Notes: a model not told the origin generated them from the letters alone. A stretch of 64,000 bases of DNA from Lelliottia nimipressuralis (GCF_004115925.1 NZ_SDDX01000014.1:62001-126000), one strand, 5' to 3'; positions 21,831 through 32,241 are shown, counted from the first letter of the stretch. Numbers and translations are program-made.

Positions 21831-22457
21831 TTAATATTCCGCGGGCAAACGGTTGATGCTAACCAGTTTGCCCCGGTTCATATTAATATAATTACCCTGG
21901 CGTAAAGCCGACAACACCTCCGCCACAACGGAACGCGAAATACGCGTGCTGCGCTGAATATGATTCATCACACCAATTTTAGAACGCAGTGTTTCATCCC
22001 ATTCCGCCATATCCAGTAGCATGGCACGAATCTGGCTGTAGGAGTTATTTCCGACCAGCTGCATATCCCGCTTTTCTAATATTCGGTTTATCCATGACAG
22101 CCAGCAAAATGCGTCATGCCAAAGATGAGATTGCTGAATAAGTTGACGGGCAGTGACGGCCGGAAGATAAAAACCACTGCAGGATGAGTGTGCCACCATC
22201 GTATATTCCTGCTGATGTTCCATCATTCCCGCCGTGAGGCCAAGAATGAAAGGGGTTGTCACTATTCCGAGGAGAAGATCGTCGGGCCGACGATGGATTG
22301 CCACTATTCCCGTCTGTATGACAAAGGTATGTTGTTCTTTATCGAAGCATTCATGGTAAATAATATTATGCGCAGAGGCTTTAAAGGGTGTGCTCTCGGC
22401 TTTCAGACATTGCTCGAGCCGTTTAAATTCAGAAAGGGGTTTCGCATCAGGATTCAT
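21831..22457 (-). CDS. yaiV: Crp/Fnr-like regulator YaiV (IprA)
   Basis: A 208-residue protein with an N-terminal cNMP-binding-like beta-barrel and a C-terminal helix-turn-helix (RISRSVVAEVLSALRQGNYI). It matches YaiV, called IprA in Salmonella, where it was reported to lower hydrogen peroxide resistance. No cNMP-binding signature is apparent, so ligand binding is uncertain. It converges with ampH and lies downstream of the autotransporter on the same strand, separated by a terminator. Confidence 0.9.
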   Translation of the reverse strand: MNPDAKPLSEFKRLEQCLKAESTPFKASAHNIIYHECFDKEQHTFVIQTGIVAIHRRPDDLLLGIVTTPFILGLTAGMMEHQQEYTMVAHSSCSGFYLPAVTARQLIQQSHLWHDAFCWLSWINRILEKRDMQLVGNNSYSQIRAMLLDMAEWDETLRSKIGVMNHIQRSTRISRSVVAEVLSALRQGNYINMNRGKLVSINRLPAEY

Positions 22458-22511
22458 ACAGACCTCAAGCTATCCTTACTTATCGGTGCTGTTTCATTAT
22501 TGTCGTTATAG

Positions 22512-22542
22512 TTAAAAACGCGGGGAGAGGAACCTCCCCGCG
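22512..22542 (-). terminator. Terminator after the autotransporter gene
   Basis: CGCGGGGAG pairs with CTCCCCGCG around a 6-base loop, followed on the minus strand by TTTTTAAC. Strong Rho-independent terminator isolating the autotransporter from yaiV. Confidence 0.88.
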
Positions 22543-22551
22543 ATTCAGGCA

Positions 22552-25326
22552 TTACCAGGTGTATTTCACACCCAGGTTTGCGCCCCAGTTTTGGTCAACA
22601 TCGCCGCCACCAAGGTAATTAGCTTCCGTATAGGTGCTGAAGTTTTTGGTGAAGCTGAACTGAGTGCCCAGTCCAACACGCACAGCAGACCCTTTCACGC
22701 CGTTGTCGATGCTGTCGCCGTTGATATCCGCATCGTTGCTTGCATCGTCATAAACGTATGCCAGCGTGAAGTGCGGAGTCAGTGCCTGCTCGCCACCGTA
22801 GTTGAAGGTATAGCCCGCATCGATACCTGCTTCATAACGCATGCTGTCGTAGGACTGACCGTCCATACGCATGTCGTTGCTCAGCTGATAATCGTCGCCC
22901 GACTGGAACAGCCCAGACACAGCGGCGTACGGCGTGACATAACCAGAAGTATTTGGTTTCCAGTCGTAGCCCAGTTTCAGACCGAAGCCCCAGGCATCCG
23001 TGGTGGTGTTACCGTCCACATACTGGCCGTTGCTCATGGTTGCAGAGAGATCGTTATTGAAGCGGGTATAGCTCAGTGAGCTATCAATAAAGACATTGTT
23101 AGCAAAGTACGCGGATGAGTAGATCATCGCCGTCTGGCTATCCTGATCAACCTGACCAGAATGATCGCTCACGTCGCCTTTCGCGAAGCCTGCTGCACCA
23201 CCCAGGATCCATTTAGCGTTATTGCCGTCAATCTGCGTGTCCAGACCAACCATTACGCCGTTAACATCCTGATCGTAGCTGATTTCGCCGTTATCGCCGT
23301 CGAAGTTGCCACCGAAGTAGCTCACCCACGCGCCGCCTTTGTCTGCCAGGCCATGACGGCTATTGGTCAGACGATTACCCACGGCATCCTGCTCCAGATT
23401 CCAGATATTGGTGTTTGCAGAAGGAATGCTGAGCGCCATGTTCGCGTAGTCAGTCAGCTCTTCCTGATGCAGCACCACGCTGTCGCCCTGCTGCTGCGCC
23501 TGGTAGGTGTAAGCGCCCAGATCGGCTTTGTTGGCTGCAGTGAAGGTCGCCTGGGTGTCTGTATTGTTGTCATAGACGCGAATGACTTCATTGCCTTTAT
23601 AGTCAGCAATGGAACCTGCACCCGTCGCATTGTCGATACGCACTTTGTAGTTACCTGCGGCTTCGCCGTTCACCGCCAGGTGGCCGTCGGAGTTCAGTGC
23701 AACCACGCCGTAGTCGTAATCGGCTTTGCTCTTATCGTTGGTAACGTAACGAGCGTTGTTCAGGTCGGAATTCAGCACGTAGTCACGGCTCGCCACGTTC
23801 AGCACACCGCCATCCGTCAGCACCATGTTGTGCGTATCAACCTGACCCAGACCAAGCGCCAGTTCCGCACCGTTATCCACGGTAATGGTGTTGGCATACA
23901 GCTCAGCGGTCTCTTCCGTCAGCGCAGCCTGGCTGTAGCTGTCGAGATAGAGACTGTTTGTTGCCACGCCACCGCTATCGCCAATATTCAGTGATGAGCC
24001 GTTGGTGAGGGTGATGCTGTCAGCCAGCAGGCCAGAGTTTTCAACATTGACCTGTGACTGGTTTTTCACCGCCAGCGTGTCGATGTTGGAGAGCTTACGC
24101 GTGTCCCACTCAGACGCGTTGTCCAGAGTGATGTTAAACAGGCCGCTCTGATAAACCTCTTCACCGGCGACATGGGCGTTAGTATCGTAGGTTGAATCTG
24201 GCCAGATGCTATTTGGTGACAGCGTAGTCCAGTCAACGCCGGTATAACCCAGACCGTACATCTGTGCAGTACCGATAGCTTCAACGCTGGACTGTGCTGC
24301 CCCAACCCACTTACTGCCGTTGGTTAAGGTCACATCCAGTTTATCGGTGCCATCCCAGCCGTTGGTAGTTGGGTTATAGACGCCATCGTCTGTCGTATCC
24401 GTCGCCGGATCGCCGTTTTCGAAGAAGTTGTTATCGAAGGTGCTGGAGAACAGGATGTCGCCTGTAACGGTGGAGTGATCAAACGTCGCGGTGGTCTGCA
24501 TGGCGTTGTCTGCACCGCTTGATGCAACGATCAGCGCTGCATCGTCCGCCGCTGTGGCATTGGTTTCGCCATAGTCACTCGGCTTCGCACTTTGGCCATA
24601 AAAACCGTTGGTACCCAGATCGCTGTAAGCACCGGAAGTCAGTACGGAATCTTTCACCACCAGCGTATCCGTAAAGACATGGTTGCTATTGGCTACCCCT
24701 TCAACGTCATCATAAGGCGTATTATCAACCTGCTGATAACCCTGAGTCAGGGTAATGCCCGCAACGTGGGAGTTATTCTGGATAACGATATCGGATTCAG
24801 TGTCCAGCGTAATGGCATTACCTGCGGCATAGGTATCGAGATAATGGGTTTCGGTTTTATCACCATTCACAACGTCATAAGCATAATGCTCATAGGTATC
24901 ATTGATGGTGGAATTATCTACCGTCAGGCTGAAACGATCGTACTGAGAATGTATCGTACCGTCCGCATCTAATCCCTCTGCGCAGGTGTCAGACTTGCAC
25001 TCAGAGGTGATCATTCCATTGATGGTGCTGTTTGAAATGCTCAGCGCATTGGCACGACCACCCACACCATCGTCCAGATAGTACGTGGAAATAACGCCAT
25101 TCACGGTGGATTTATTGATGACAGGATAAATATCGCCATCGTGGCTGGCGTCTGAATATCCCCAGTCTGCATACCCGTCAAACCAGGGAGTAGAGACCGT
25201 GTTGTCATAGCCGAAGGTATTATATGTTGTACCGGAAATGTCCTTAGCATTAGCCTGAGAAGCGATAGCCAGCGTGCAGGCTAATGCAATTTGAGATACG
25301 GCGAGTTTCTTTTTCCATGTTTGCAT
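22552..25326 (-). CDS. AIDA-type autotransporter at the yaiT locus
   Basis: A 924-residue type Va autotransporter. Signal peptide 1-28 (cleavage after QANA). The passenger (about 29-640) is rich in Asn, Thr, Asp and Ser with repeated short beta-strand units typical of a beta-helix, and contains only one close cysteine pair (CKSDTC). The barrel domain starts near GGAWVSYFGGNFDGD and ends in the aromatic YTW. E. coli K-12 has yaiT, broken by an insertion, at the same place; here the gene is intact. Surface adhesin or aggregation factor is the likely role, by family. Not assigned to a named autotransporter. Confidence 0.9.
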   Translation of the reverse strand: MQTWKKKLAVSQIALACTLAIASQANAKDISGTTYNTFGYDNTVSTPWFDGYADWGYSDASHDGDIYPVINKSTVNGVISTYYLDDGVGGRANALSISNSTINGMITSECKSDTCAEGLDADGTIHSQYDRFSLTVDNSTINDTYEHYAYDVVNGDKTETHYLDTYAAGNAITLDTESDIVIQNNSHVAGITLTQGYQQVDNTPYDDVEGVANSNHVFTDTLVVKDSVLTSGAYSDLGTNGFYGQSAKPSDYGETNATAADDAALIVASSGADNAMQTTATFDHSTVTGDILFSSTFDNNFFENGDPATDTTDDGVYNPTTNGWDGTDKLDVTLTNGSKWVGAAQSSVEAIGTAQMYGLGYTGVDWTTLSPNSIWPDSTYDTNAHVAGEEVYQSGLFNITLDNASEWDTRKLSNIDTLAVKNQSQVNVENSGLLADSITLTNGSSLNIGDSGGVATNSLYLDSYSQAALTEETAELYANTITVDNGAELALGLGQVDTHNMVLTDGGVLNVASRDYVLNSDLNNARYVTNDKSKADYDYGVVALNSDGHLAVNGEAAGNYKVRIDNATGAGSIADYKGNEVIRVYDNNTDTQATFTAANKADLGAYTYQAQQQGDSVVLHQEELTDYANMALSIPSANTNIWNLEQDAVGNRLTNSRHGLADKGGAWVSYFGGNFDGDNGEISYDQDVNGVMVGLDTQIDGNNAKWILGGAAGFAKGDVSDHSGQVDQDSQTAMIYSSAYFANNVFIDSSLSYTRFNNDLSATMSNGQYVDGNTTTDAWGFGLKLGYDWKPNTSGYVTPYAAVSGLFQSGDDYQLSNDMRMDGQSYDSMRYEAGIDAGYTFNYGGEQALTPHFTLAYVYDDASNDADINGDSIDNGVKGSAVRVGLGTQFSFTKNFSTYTEANYLGGGDVDQNWGANLGVKYTW

Positions 25327-25802
25327 TGAGTCAATCCCTCCTCAGGGACGTAAGCAAGTTTGTCCGTAAAAACACAAGTGCAACTAAATATCGTGCGGTG
25401 GGAATTATGCGACCTCACTTCAAAAAGGTTCAATGAATGATTCCATTAAGTCCGTATCCAGACAAATAACAAAAAGAGTTCTGCAGATATAAATAAGAAA
25501 TTATCAAAACGTCATAAACACAATGAATTACACGCGTTTTCACCCATATTAATTAATATATTTAAGCCCAATGAAATATGTCAGGAAAATAGGAATGGCA
25601 GCACTAAGAAATATCATGAATAAATTAAAGGCTTTGCTGAGTTTACTTTCAAATAGAGAATAACCGGATGCCCTTGCTCTGCTGGCAACATTTTTCCCTG
25701 CACTTCTCACCGCTTTTCTAACAAAACCACCACTTTCGTAAAACAGCGAACGGTCATTTCAGGTACAATATGCGCTATTGTTCTACAGACATCAGGCATC
25801 CC
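25327..25802. other. AT-rich intergenic stretch between autotransporter and hemB
   Basis: 476 bases that should hold the divergent promoters of the autotransporter and hemB. The autotransporter start is preceded by GAGGAGGG. An open frame on the minus strand (25549-25758) is listed separately. Nothing else recognised. Confidence 0.6.
25549..25710 (-). CDS. Possible small membrane protein antisense to the hemB promoter
   Basis: From a GTG at 25710 this frame encodes 53 residues: a Lys/Arg/Ser/Ala-rich N-terminal half followed by a clear hydrophobic segment (LFMIFLSAAIPIFLTYFIGL) and a short polar end. The frame stays open upstream to 25758 but has no ATG. Ribosome-site support is weak and AGA codons are frequent, so it may be a decayed 5'-truncated gene rather than a live one. 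Not recognised. Confidence 0.3.
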   Translation of the reverse strand: MRSAGKNVASRARASGYSLFESKLSKAFNLFMIFLSAAIPIFLTYFIGLKYIN

Positions 25803-26777
25803 ATGACCGATTTAATTGCACGTCCCCGTCGCCTGCGCAAATCCCCCGCGCTGCGCGCTATGTTTGAAGAGACAACACTCAGTTTGAACGATCTGGTGTT
25901 GCCGATTTTTGTTGAAGAAGAGATCGATGACTACAAAGCCATCGACGCCATGCCGGGCGTTATGCGCATTCCGGAGAAACACCTGGCGCGTGAAATTGAG
26001 CGCATTGCCAACGCGGGCATCCGCTCGGTGATGACCTTCGGGATCTCGCACCATACGGACGCCACCGGCAGCGATGCGCTGAAGGAAAACGGCCTTGTGG
26101 CGCGCATGTCGCGTATCTGCAAAGAGGCCGTGCCGGAAATGATCGTCATGTCCGACACCTGTTTCTGCGAATACACCTCTCACGGCCACTGCGGTGTGCT
26201 GTGCGATCACGGTGTGGATAACGATGCCACCCTGATTAACCTCGGCAAGCAGGCTGTCGTTGCCGCCGCAGCTGGCGCAGATTTCATTGCGCCTTCAGCG
26301 GCAATGGACGGCCAGGTGCAGGCGATTCGCCAGGCGCTGGACGCGGCTGGATTCACCGATACCGCAATCATGTCCTACTCCACCAAATTCGCCTCTTCCT
26401 TCTACGGCCCATTCCGCGAAGCGGCTGGCACTGCGCTGAAGGGCGATCGCAAAACCTATCAGATGAACCCACTCAACCGCCGCGAAGCGATCCGCGAGTC
26501 TCTGCTGGACGAAGCCCAGGGTGCCGATTGCCTGATGGTCAAACCAGCCGGGGCATACCTGGATATCCTGCGCGACATCCGCGAGCGTACCGAGCTGCCG
26601 CTGGGTGCCTACCAGGTGAGCGGCGAATACGCGATGATCAAATTTGCCGCGCAAGCGGGTGCGATCGATGAAGAGAAAGTGATCCTCGAAAGCCTGGGTG
26701 CGATCAAACGCGCGGGCGCAGATCTGATCTTCAGCTACTTCGCGCTGGATCTGGCCGAGAAGAAAATCCTGCGTTAA
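25803..26777 (+). CDS. hemB: Delta-aminolevulinic acid dehydratase (porphobilinogen synthase)
   Basis: Condenses two 5-aminolevulinate molecules to porphobilinogen in haem synthesis. It is 324 residues long, equal to E. coli HemB. The zinc-site cysteines are in [18 protein letters not shown], and the Schiff-base lysines in [13 protein letters not shown] and [10 protein letters not shown]. The start at 25803 matches the E. coli N terminus [17 protein letters not shown]. Confidence 0.97.
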   Translation: MTDLIARPRRLRKSPALRAMFEETTLSLNDLVLPIFVEEEIDDYKAIDAMPGVMRIPEKHLAREIERIANAGIRSVMTFGISHHTDATGSDALKENGLVARMSRICKEAVPEMIVMSDTCFCEYTSHGHCGVLCDHGVDNDATLINLGKQAVVAAAAGADFIAPSAAMDGQVQAIRQALDAAGFTDTAIMSYSTKFASSFYGPFREAAGTALKGDRKTYQMNPLNRREAIRESLLDEAQGADCLMVKPAGAYLDILRDIRERTELPLGAYQVSGEYAMIKFAAQAGAIDEEKVILESLGAIKRAGADLIFSYFALDLAEKKILR

Positions 26778-26786
26778 TTCGCCCAT

Positions 26787-26819
26787 GTGCCGGGTAGCGG
26801 CTTCGCCCTGCCCGGCCTG
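26787..26819 (+). repeat. REP-like palindromic unit
   Basis: GTGCCGGGTAGCGGCTTCGCCCTGCCCGGC, a REP-type palindrome between hemB and olsF. The same GCCGGGT...ACCCGGC core recurs at 28616, 46678 and 49870. Confidence 0.7.
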
Positions 26820-26907
26820 TTCCTGCCCCTACGAAACTTCATCAAACTGCCATACAAACGACATCGGGTGCTTCTACTGTCTCGGCAAGACGACAGGAGA
26901 AACCATC

Positions 26908-28608
26908 ATGTTCAGTCTCGATAGCGTTCTTGACGATCTCTGGCCTCAGGCGAAGCCCGCCCCCTGGCAAAAAAGCCTGTTAAAAAAGCTGTTCTACGAA
27001 GACGAGTTCCAGCAGTTCGCCGCCCGACACCGTCACCTGAAAGGGCTGGATATGGTGGAGCAGATTCTGGAACATCTGGATATTCTCTGCACTCTCTGCG
27101 CACGCGACCTCGAACAGATCCCCGAATACGGCCCGCTGATTATTATTGCCAATCACCCTACCGGCACGCTGGATGGTCTGGCGCTGCTGTATGCGGTTTC
27201 CCGCGTACGTCGCGATGTGAAAGTGGTCACCAACCGAATGCTGACGCACCTCGAACCCCTCAGCTCGCTGTTTATCCCGGTGGACAACATGGGCGGAAAA
27301 ACGGCGAAATCGTCGCTCGTGCAGATGGAAAACCACCTGCAAAACGCAGGTGTGCTGATCTTTTTCCCGGCAGGCGAAGTCTCACGCCCGACCCGCAAGG
27401 GTATTCGCGATAAAAAGTGGCATTCTGGCTTCATCAAACTGGCCAGCAAACTGCGCGCGCCGCTGCTGCCCATTCATATTCAGGCACATAACAGTGTGCT
27501 GTTTTATGCCTCCACGCTGGTCTCACCGACGCTTTCGCTGCTGCTGTTAATGCAGCAGATGTTCCGCCGCCGCCACAGCACCTTACCGATAAAAATCGGC
27601 CAGCAGATTGCATGGAGCTACTGGTTCAGTTCAACCCTTTCACCCCGTGACATGGCCGAGCAATGCCGCCAGCACGTGATGCGTCTTGGCAAGGGATTGC
27701 CGGGGAGGTTCAAAACCCAGTGCGCTATCGCCCGCCCGGAAGATCGGGCCACGCTAAAACGCGAGCTGGCGCTGGCTGAATGCCTCGGTAAAACCGCCGA
27801 TGGGAAAGGGATTTATCTCTGGCAACGCGACGGACAAGAGGACGCGCCCCTGCTGCGCGAACTGGGGCGTTTACGTGAGATCGCCTTTCGCGCCGTGGAC
27901 GAGGGCAGCGGTAAACGTCGCGACACCGACAGTTACGACGATGATTATCTGCATCTGATCCTGTGGGATGACGAAGAGCTGGAAATTGTCGGCGCCTACC
28001 GCTTTATCCCCACCGCAAAACAGCTTGCGCACCGCGGGCTGGAGGGTCTTTACAGCTACAGCCTGTTTCACTACGACGACAAAATGCAGGACGTGCTGGA
28101 GCACGGCATCGAGCTTGGCCGCAGCTTTATTCAGCCGCGCTACTGGGGCCGCCGTGGACTAGACTATCTGTGGTCAGGGATTGGCGCTTATCTGGCGCGT
28201 TACCCGCAATATCGCTATCTGTTCGGCCCGGTGTCCATCTCCGGTGGTTTGCCTCCTGCCGCGCGGGATCTGCTGGTGGCGTTCTACCGTCTGTGGTTCC
28301 CGGCCAGTCATCCGCTGGCCGCCTCTCGCCAGCCCTATCCGGCATCATTGCCCGATGTGCTGGCGCAGTTTGGCGGCGTGAATTACGTCGAGGATTTAAC
28401 AAAGCTCAAGTCGCTGCTCGGGAATCTGGGCTGCGGTATTCCCCCGCTCTACAAACAGTATTCCGAACTGTGCGAGCCAGGCGGCGTGCAGTTTATCGAT
28501 TTCGGCAGCGATCCGGCGTTCAACAACTGTGTGGATGGGCTGGTGCTGGTGGATTTATGCTATCTGAAGGCGAACCGGTATCAGCGGTATATTGAGGCAC
28601 ATCTTTAA
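26908..28608 (+). CDS. olsF: Bifunctional ornithine lipid synthase OlsF (OlsA-OlsB fusion)
   Basis: A 566-residue two-domain acyltransferase. The N-terminal half (about 70-280) is a PlsC/OlsA-like O-acyltransferase with the NHPTGTLDG motif and FFPAGEVSR. The C-terminal half (about 300-566) is an OlsB-like GNAT-fold N-acyltransferase. This order matches OlsF of Serratia proteamaculans, which alone makes phosphorus-free ornithine lipids from ornithine and acyl donors. The ATG at 26908 follows ACAGGAGAAACC; the frame is open upstream but that part is REP sequence. Symbol by domain order, not tested. Confidence 0.82.
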   Translation: MFSLDSVLDDLWPQAKPAPWQKSLLKKLFYEDEFQQFAARHRHLKGLDMVEQILEHLDILCTLCARDLEQIPEYGPLIIIANHPTGTLDGLALLYAVSRVRRDVKVVTNRMLTHLEPLSSLFIPVDNMGGKTAKSSLVQMENHLQNAGVLIFFPAGEVSRPTRKGIRDKKWHSGFIKLASKLRAPLLPIHIQAHNSVLFYASTLVSPTLSLLLLMQQMFRRRHSTLPIKIGQQIAWSYWFSSTLSPRDMAEQCRQHVMRLGKGLPGRFKTQCAIARPEDRATLKRELALAECLGKTADGKGIYLWQRDGQEDAPLLRELGRLREIAFRAVDEGSGKRRDTDSYDDDYLHLILWDDEELEIVGAYRFIPTAKQLAHRGLEGLYSYSLFHYDDKMQDVLEHGIELGRSFIQPRYWGRRGLDYLWSGIGAYLARYPQYRYLFGPVSISGGLPPAARDLLVAFYRLWFPASHPLAASRQPYPASLPDVLAQFGGVNYVEDLTKLKSLLGNLGCGIPPLYKQYSELCEPGGVQFIDFGSDPAFNNCVDGLVLVDLCYLKANRYQRYIEAHL

Positions 28609-28614
28609 CTTTTT

Positions 28615-28682
28615 TGCCGGGTGGCGGTCTTCCTCTACCCGGCCAGTAAAACGCAGGGCGGGCAAGCGTTGCGCCACCCGAT
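28615..28682. repeat. Paired REP units (BIME-like) between olsF and tauD
   Basis: Two REP-like palindromes, GCCGGGTGGCGG...TACCCGGCC and GGGCGGGCAAGCGTTGCGCCACCCG, stand back to back in the gap where olsF and tauD converge. Confidence 0.7.
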
Positions 28683-28686
28683 ACCA

Positions 28687-29538
28687 TCACGACGCGCGAT
28701 AAAATGGCTTATCGCCCAATATCGTCGCCCGCTGCATTATCCTGCGCTGCGGCAGATAATCAGCATTGGCGTAATGCTGCGTCACGCGGTTATCCCAGAT
28801 CGCCAGATCGTTTTGCTGCCAGCGCCAGCGCACCTGGAACTCCGGCTTCGTCACATGTGCAAACAGGAACCCTAACAGCGCCTCGCTCTCTTTCTCGCTC
28901 AGATCCACAATTCGGGTGGTAAAGCCTTCGTTGACAAACAGCGCCTGCTTGCCAGTGACCGGATGCGTGCGCACCACCGGATGCAGCAGCGGCGGGTGTT
29001 TCGCGACCGCCTCCTGCCAGCGCTGGTGCTCTTCTTCCGTTTTGCGGTACTTATATTCCTGGAACGATTTCTTGAAATCGTGCTCCGCCCGCAAACCGCT
29101 CAGCAGCTGTTTCAGCGGCGCCGACAGCGCCTCAAAGGCGGCAATCCCGCTGGTCCATAAAGTATCGCCTCCGGTTTCCGGCAGCAGCTTGGCCGCCAGA
29201 ATCGCTCCGGCGGGCGGCGTTTCGATAAACGTGACGTCTGTGTGCCAGTTGTCGTTATCCGGCGGATTATCGTTATGGGTATCCAGCACGATAATTTCTT
29301 CCACCCCTTCCGCGTGCGGATAGACCGGGTGGATATGGAGATCGCCAAAACGGAGTGCCAGGGCGCGCTGCTGCTGCGGCGTCACCGCCTGCTCGCGCAG
29401 AAAGACCACCTGATGGCGCAGTACCGCGTGGTACAACTGCTCAAACTGGTTATCACTCAGGGGGCGCGTCACGTCGAGGCCCGAAATCTGCGCGCCGATA
29501 TAAGGTCCCAGCGGGGTAATGGTCAGACGTTCACTCAT
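28687..29538 (-). CDS. tauD: Taurine dioxygenase
   Basis: Fe(II)/2-oxoglutarate dioxygenase that oxidises taurine to aminoacetaldehyde and sulfite under sulfur starvation. It is 283 residues long as in E. coli. The iron ligands are seen in NWHTDVTF (HxD) and in the distal [10 protein letters not shown] histidine; the 2-oxoglutarate-binding arginine lies in [13 protein letters not shown]. It is the last gene of the tau operon and overlaps tauC by four bases. Confidence 0.96.
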   Translation of the reverse strand: MSERLTITPLGPYIGAQISGLDVTRPLSDNQFEQLYHAVLRHQVVFLREQAVTPQQQRALALRFGDLHIHPVYPHAEGVEEIIVLDTHNDNPPDNDNWHTDVTFIETPPAGAILAAKLLPETGGDTLWTSGIAAFEALSAPLKQLLSGLRAEHDFKKSFQEYKYRKTEEEHQRWQEAVAKHPPLLHPVVRTHPVTGKQALFVNEGFTTRIVDLSEKESEALLGFLFAHVTKPEFQVRWRWQQNDLAIWDNRVTQHYANADYLPQRRIMQRATILGDKPFYRAS

Positions 29539-30362
29539 TGTATCTCTCCATGCCAGGGCGTCAGGCGACGCTGTAACGCGCGCAGCCCCAGTTCTAAACT
29601 AAAGGCAATCACGGCAATGACCGCGATCCCTGCCAGTACCACATCCGTCGCCAGAAATTCGCCTGCCGACTGCACCATGAAACCAAGCCCGCGCGTTGCG
29701 GCAATCAGCTCTGCCGCCACCAGCGTCGACCAGCCCACGCCTAAACCAATGCGCAAACCGGTTAAAATCTCCGGCAGCGCGCCGGGTAAAATCACAAACC
29801 ACAGCACCTGTGCGCGACTGGCTCCCAGAGACTGCGCCGCGCGGATCCGCACCTGCTGAGCGCTCTTCACCCCTGCCAGCGCCGACATAGCGACGGGGGC
29901 AAATATGGCCAGATAGATCAGCAGGATCTTTGAGGTTTCACCGATACCAAACCAGATCACCATCAGCGGCAGATAGGCCAGCGGCGGCACCGGCCGATAA
30001 AGCTCAATCAGCGGATCGAGGATCCCGCGCACGGTCGGGCTTAGCCCCATCGCAATCCCCACCGGAATACCGACGATCACCGCCGCCAGCAACGCCACCA
30101 GAATGCGCCCCAGGCTCGCCGCCAGATGCTGCCATAAGGTCGCATCCATAAAGCCTTGCGGACCGGCGATGGAGACCAATTTCGTCAACACCTGACTCGG
30201 CGGGGGCAGAAACAGTGGGCTAACCCACTGCTGCGCTGCCACCGCCCACCATATCGCCAGCAACACCAGCAAGGTGCCTGCGCTCAGGGTGATCTGACGT
30301 GAAAACGGCCAGCGGAGGGTGAAACGTTTTCCGGCCCGTTTTTCGCTAAAAACAATGCTCAT
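29535..30362 (-). CDS. tauC: Taurine ABC transporter permease
   Basis: A 275-residue inner membrane permease with about six membrane segments and the binding-protein-dependent EAA loop ([25 protein letters not shown]). Together with TauB and TauA it imports taurine. Overlaps of four bases with both tauB and tauD indicate tight coupling. Confidence 0.95.
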   Translation of the reverse strand: MSIVFSEKRAGKRFTLRWPFSRQITLSAGTLLVLLAIWWAVAAQQWVSPLFLPPPSQVLTKLVSIAGPQGFMDATLWQHLAASLGRILVALLAAVIVGIPVGIAMGLSPTVRGILDPLIELYRPVPPLAYLPLMVIWFGIGETSKILLIYLAIFAPVAMSALAGVKSAQQVRIRAAQSLGASRAQVLWFVILPGALPEILTGLRIGLGVGWSTLVAAELIAATRGLGFMVQSAGEFLATDVVLAGIAVIAVIAFSLELGLRALQRRLTPWHGEIQ

Positions 30363-31126
30363 GAGAACGCCTCCCGCTGCTCAAATACACGGCTCAACAC
30401 GTATTCGCGCTGAGCAATAAAGTGCGGATCGGATTTGATGCTGCGCACCGGTTCCCCTGCCACGTAGCGGCGGGCAAAGTCCAGCGGCAGGCGCTCCAGC
30501 ACGCGGCCCGGTCCCGGTGACAGCAGCACCAGTTCGGTGGCCATAAACACCGCCTCTTCGATATCATGCGTAATCAGCAGCACCTGCTTACCCGTTTCGT
30601 GCCACAGGCGCAGCAGCAGGGTTTGCATCTGCTCGCGGGTGAAAGCATCCAGCGCGCCAAAAGGCTCATCCAACAGCAACAGCTGCGGATTGGCTGCCAG
30701 CGCACGGGCAATACCGACTCGCTGACGTTGACCGCCCGAGAGCTGCCAGATAAAGCGTTTTTCCGCCCCTTCCAGCCCCACTTTTTTCAGCATCTGGCGC
30801 GCCGTCTCAAGACGCCCGGCACGCTCGGCTCCCGCTAATTGCAGACCGAAGGCCACGTTCTCTTGCACGTTGCGCCAGGGCAGAAGCCCTTCGCTCTGAA
30901 AGACCACGCCGCGCTCGGCGCCGGGGCCTTCCACACGTTTACCTTCCAGGTGAATGGTGCCGTGCTGATACGGAACAAACCCGGCGATCAGATTGAGCAG
31001 CGTGGTTTTCCCGCAGCCGGAGGGCCCAAGCACCACCAGAAGCTCACCGCTATCCAGCGTCAGATTGATATCGTCCAGCGCAGGTTTCCCGCCGTAGCTG
31101 GCGGACAGGTTTGTAATTTGCAGCAT
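30359..31126 (-). CDS. tauB: Taurine ABC transporter ATP-binding protein
   Basis: A 255-residue ATPase with Walker [10 protein letters not shown], signature LSGGQRQR, Walker [13 protein letters not shown] and the switch histidine in LITHDIEEA. It closely follows E. coli TauB. I prefer the second of two adjacent Met codons (31126) because it gives the E. coli N terminus MLQI. Between tauA and tauC in one operon. Confidence 0.95.
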   Translation of the reverse strand: MLQITNLSASYGGKPALDDINLTLDSGELLVVLGPSGCGKTTLLNLIAGFVPYQHGTIHLEGKRVEGPGAERGVVFQSEGLLPWRNVQENVAFGLQLAGAERAGRLETARQMLKKVGLEGAEKRFIWQLSGGQRQRVGIARALAANPQLLLLDEPFGALDAFTREQMQTLLLRLWHETGKQVLLITHDIEEAVFMATELVLLSPGPGRVLERLPLDFARRYVAGEPVRSIKSDPHFIAQREYVLSRVFEQREAFS

Positions 31127-31138
31127 CACGGCCTCCCG

Positions 31139-32101
31139 TTACTTCACAAAACGATCGGTCACGAACTGGCTGTAATCCGCCGCTACCGCAGGCACTTTGC
31201 CCTGCTCTTTCAGGAACCCGGCGGTATCGACAATCGCTTTATTCACCGGCCCGGACAGCTGCTGCACCTGTTGCGCAGGCGTCAGATAGGTGTTGCCCTT
31301 CACCAGCCCCGGCACGTCGGATTCAGGTACTCCGCTCAGGCGCGAGAGTTTTTCCAGATTGGCAGGCTGTTTCAGCCACTCATCCGGATTTTCGATATAC
31401 GGCTGTTGGGCGTCGATGGCACTTTTGGCGAAGGCTTTCACCACCTCAGGATGTTTCTCGGCGAAATCCTTGCGCACCACCCAGACGTCCAGGGTCGGCG
31501 CGCCCCACTGACCCACTTTTTCCGAGTCGGTCAGCACGGTGCCGTCTTTTTCCAGTTCGTTGACTGCCGGTGCCCAGACATAGGCCCCGTCAATATCCCC
31601 GCGCTGCCAGGCGGCGATAATTGCCGGCGGCTGCAGGTTCAGAATCTGCACCTGACCCGGCTTGATCCCCCAGTGTTTCAGGGCTGCCAGCAGGCTGTAA
31701 TGGGTGGTTGAGATAAACGGCACCGCAATGCGTTTACCGATCAGATCTTCGGGCTTAGTGATATTTTTCTTCACCACCAGCGCTTCGGAATTGCCGAGCT
31801 GTGAGGCCAAAAGAAACACTTCAATCGGCACCTGCTGGCTGGCCGCCACGGCGAGCGGGCTTGAGCCGAGATTACCGATCTGCACATCACCCGACGCCAG
31901 CGCCCGCACGATGCTCGCGCCGCTGTCGAACTTGCGCCAGTCGACTTTTGCCCCGCTCTCTTTGGCGAAGGTATTGTCCGCCTGCGCGACTTTCGCCGGT
32001 TCAGCGGAGGTTTGATACGCGACGGTCACATCGACCGCCTGCGCCTGAAATGCCCACAGCGCCAGTGCGCCGAGTAATGTGATACGCGATGAAATTGCCA
32101 T
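31139..32101 (-). CDS. tauA: Taurine-binding periplasmic protein
   Basis: A 320-residue substrate-binding protein with a signal peptide of about 22 residues (cleavage after QAQA). It is followed by the NitT/TauT-type fold (VDVTVAYQTSAEPAKVAQ). First gene of tauABCD. In E. coli the operon is activated by Cbl and CysB during sulfate starvation; the 140-base upstream gap is AT-rich and could hold such sites, but I cannot assign them with confidence. Confidence 0.95.
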   Translation of the reverse strand: MAISSRITLLGALALWAFQAQAVDVTVAYQTSAEPAKVAQADNTFAKESGAKVDWRKFDSGASIVRALASGDVQIGNLGSSPLAVAASQQVPIEVFLLASQLGNSEALVVKKNITKPEDLIGKRIAVPFISTTHYSLLAALKHWGIKPGQVQILNLQPPAIIAAWQRGDIDGAYVWAPAVNELEKDGTVLTDSEKVGQWGAPTLDVWVVRKDFAEKHPEVVKAFAKSAIDAQQPYIENPDEWLKQPANLEKLSRLSGVPESDVPGLVKGNTYLTPAQQVQQLSGPVNKAIVDTAGFLKEQGKVPAVAADYSQFVTDRFVK

Positions 32102-32241
32102 AATGTCTGCTCCCCTCTCTTGTTATGGGAGCAGTATTTCTGGCGCGGGAATTTTGATAAAGGAATAAAAAAGAATCTGTAATTCCTAACAGTTTTTAGA
32201 TAAAGAAGTGCAAAGCAAAGTGAAAAAAGAGATAACTCACC

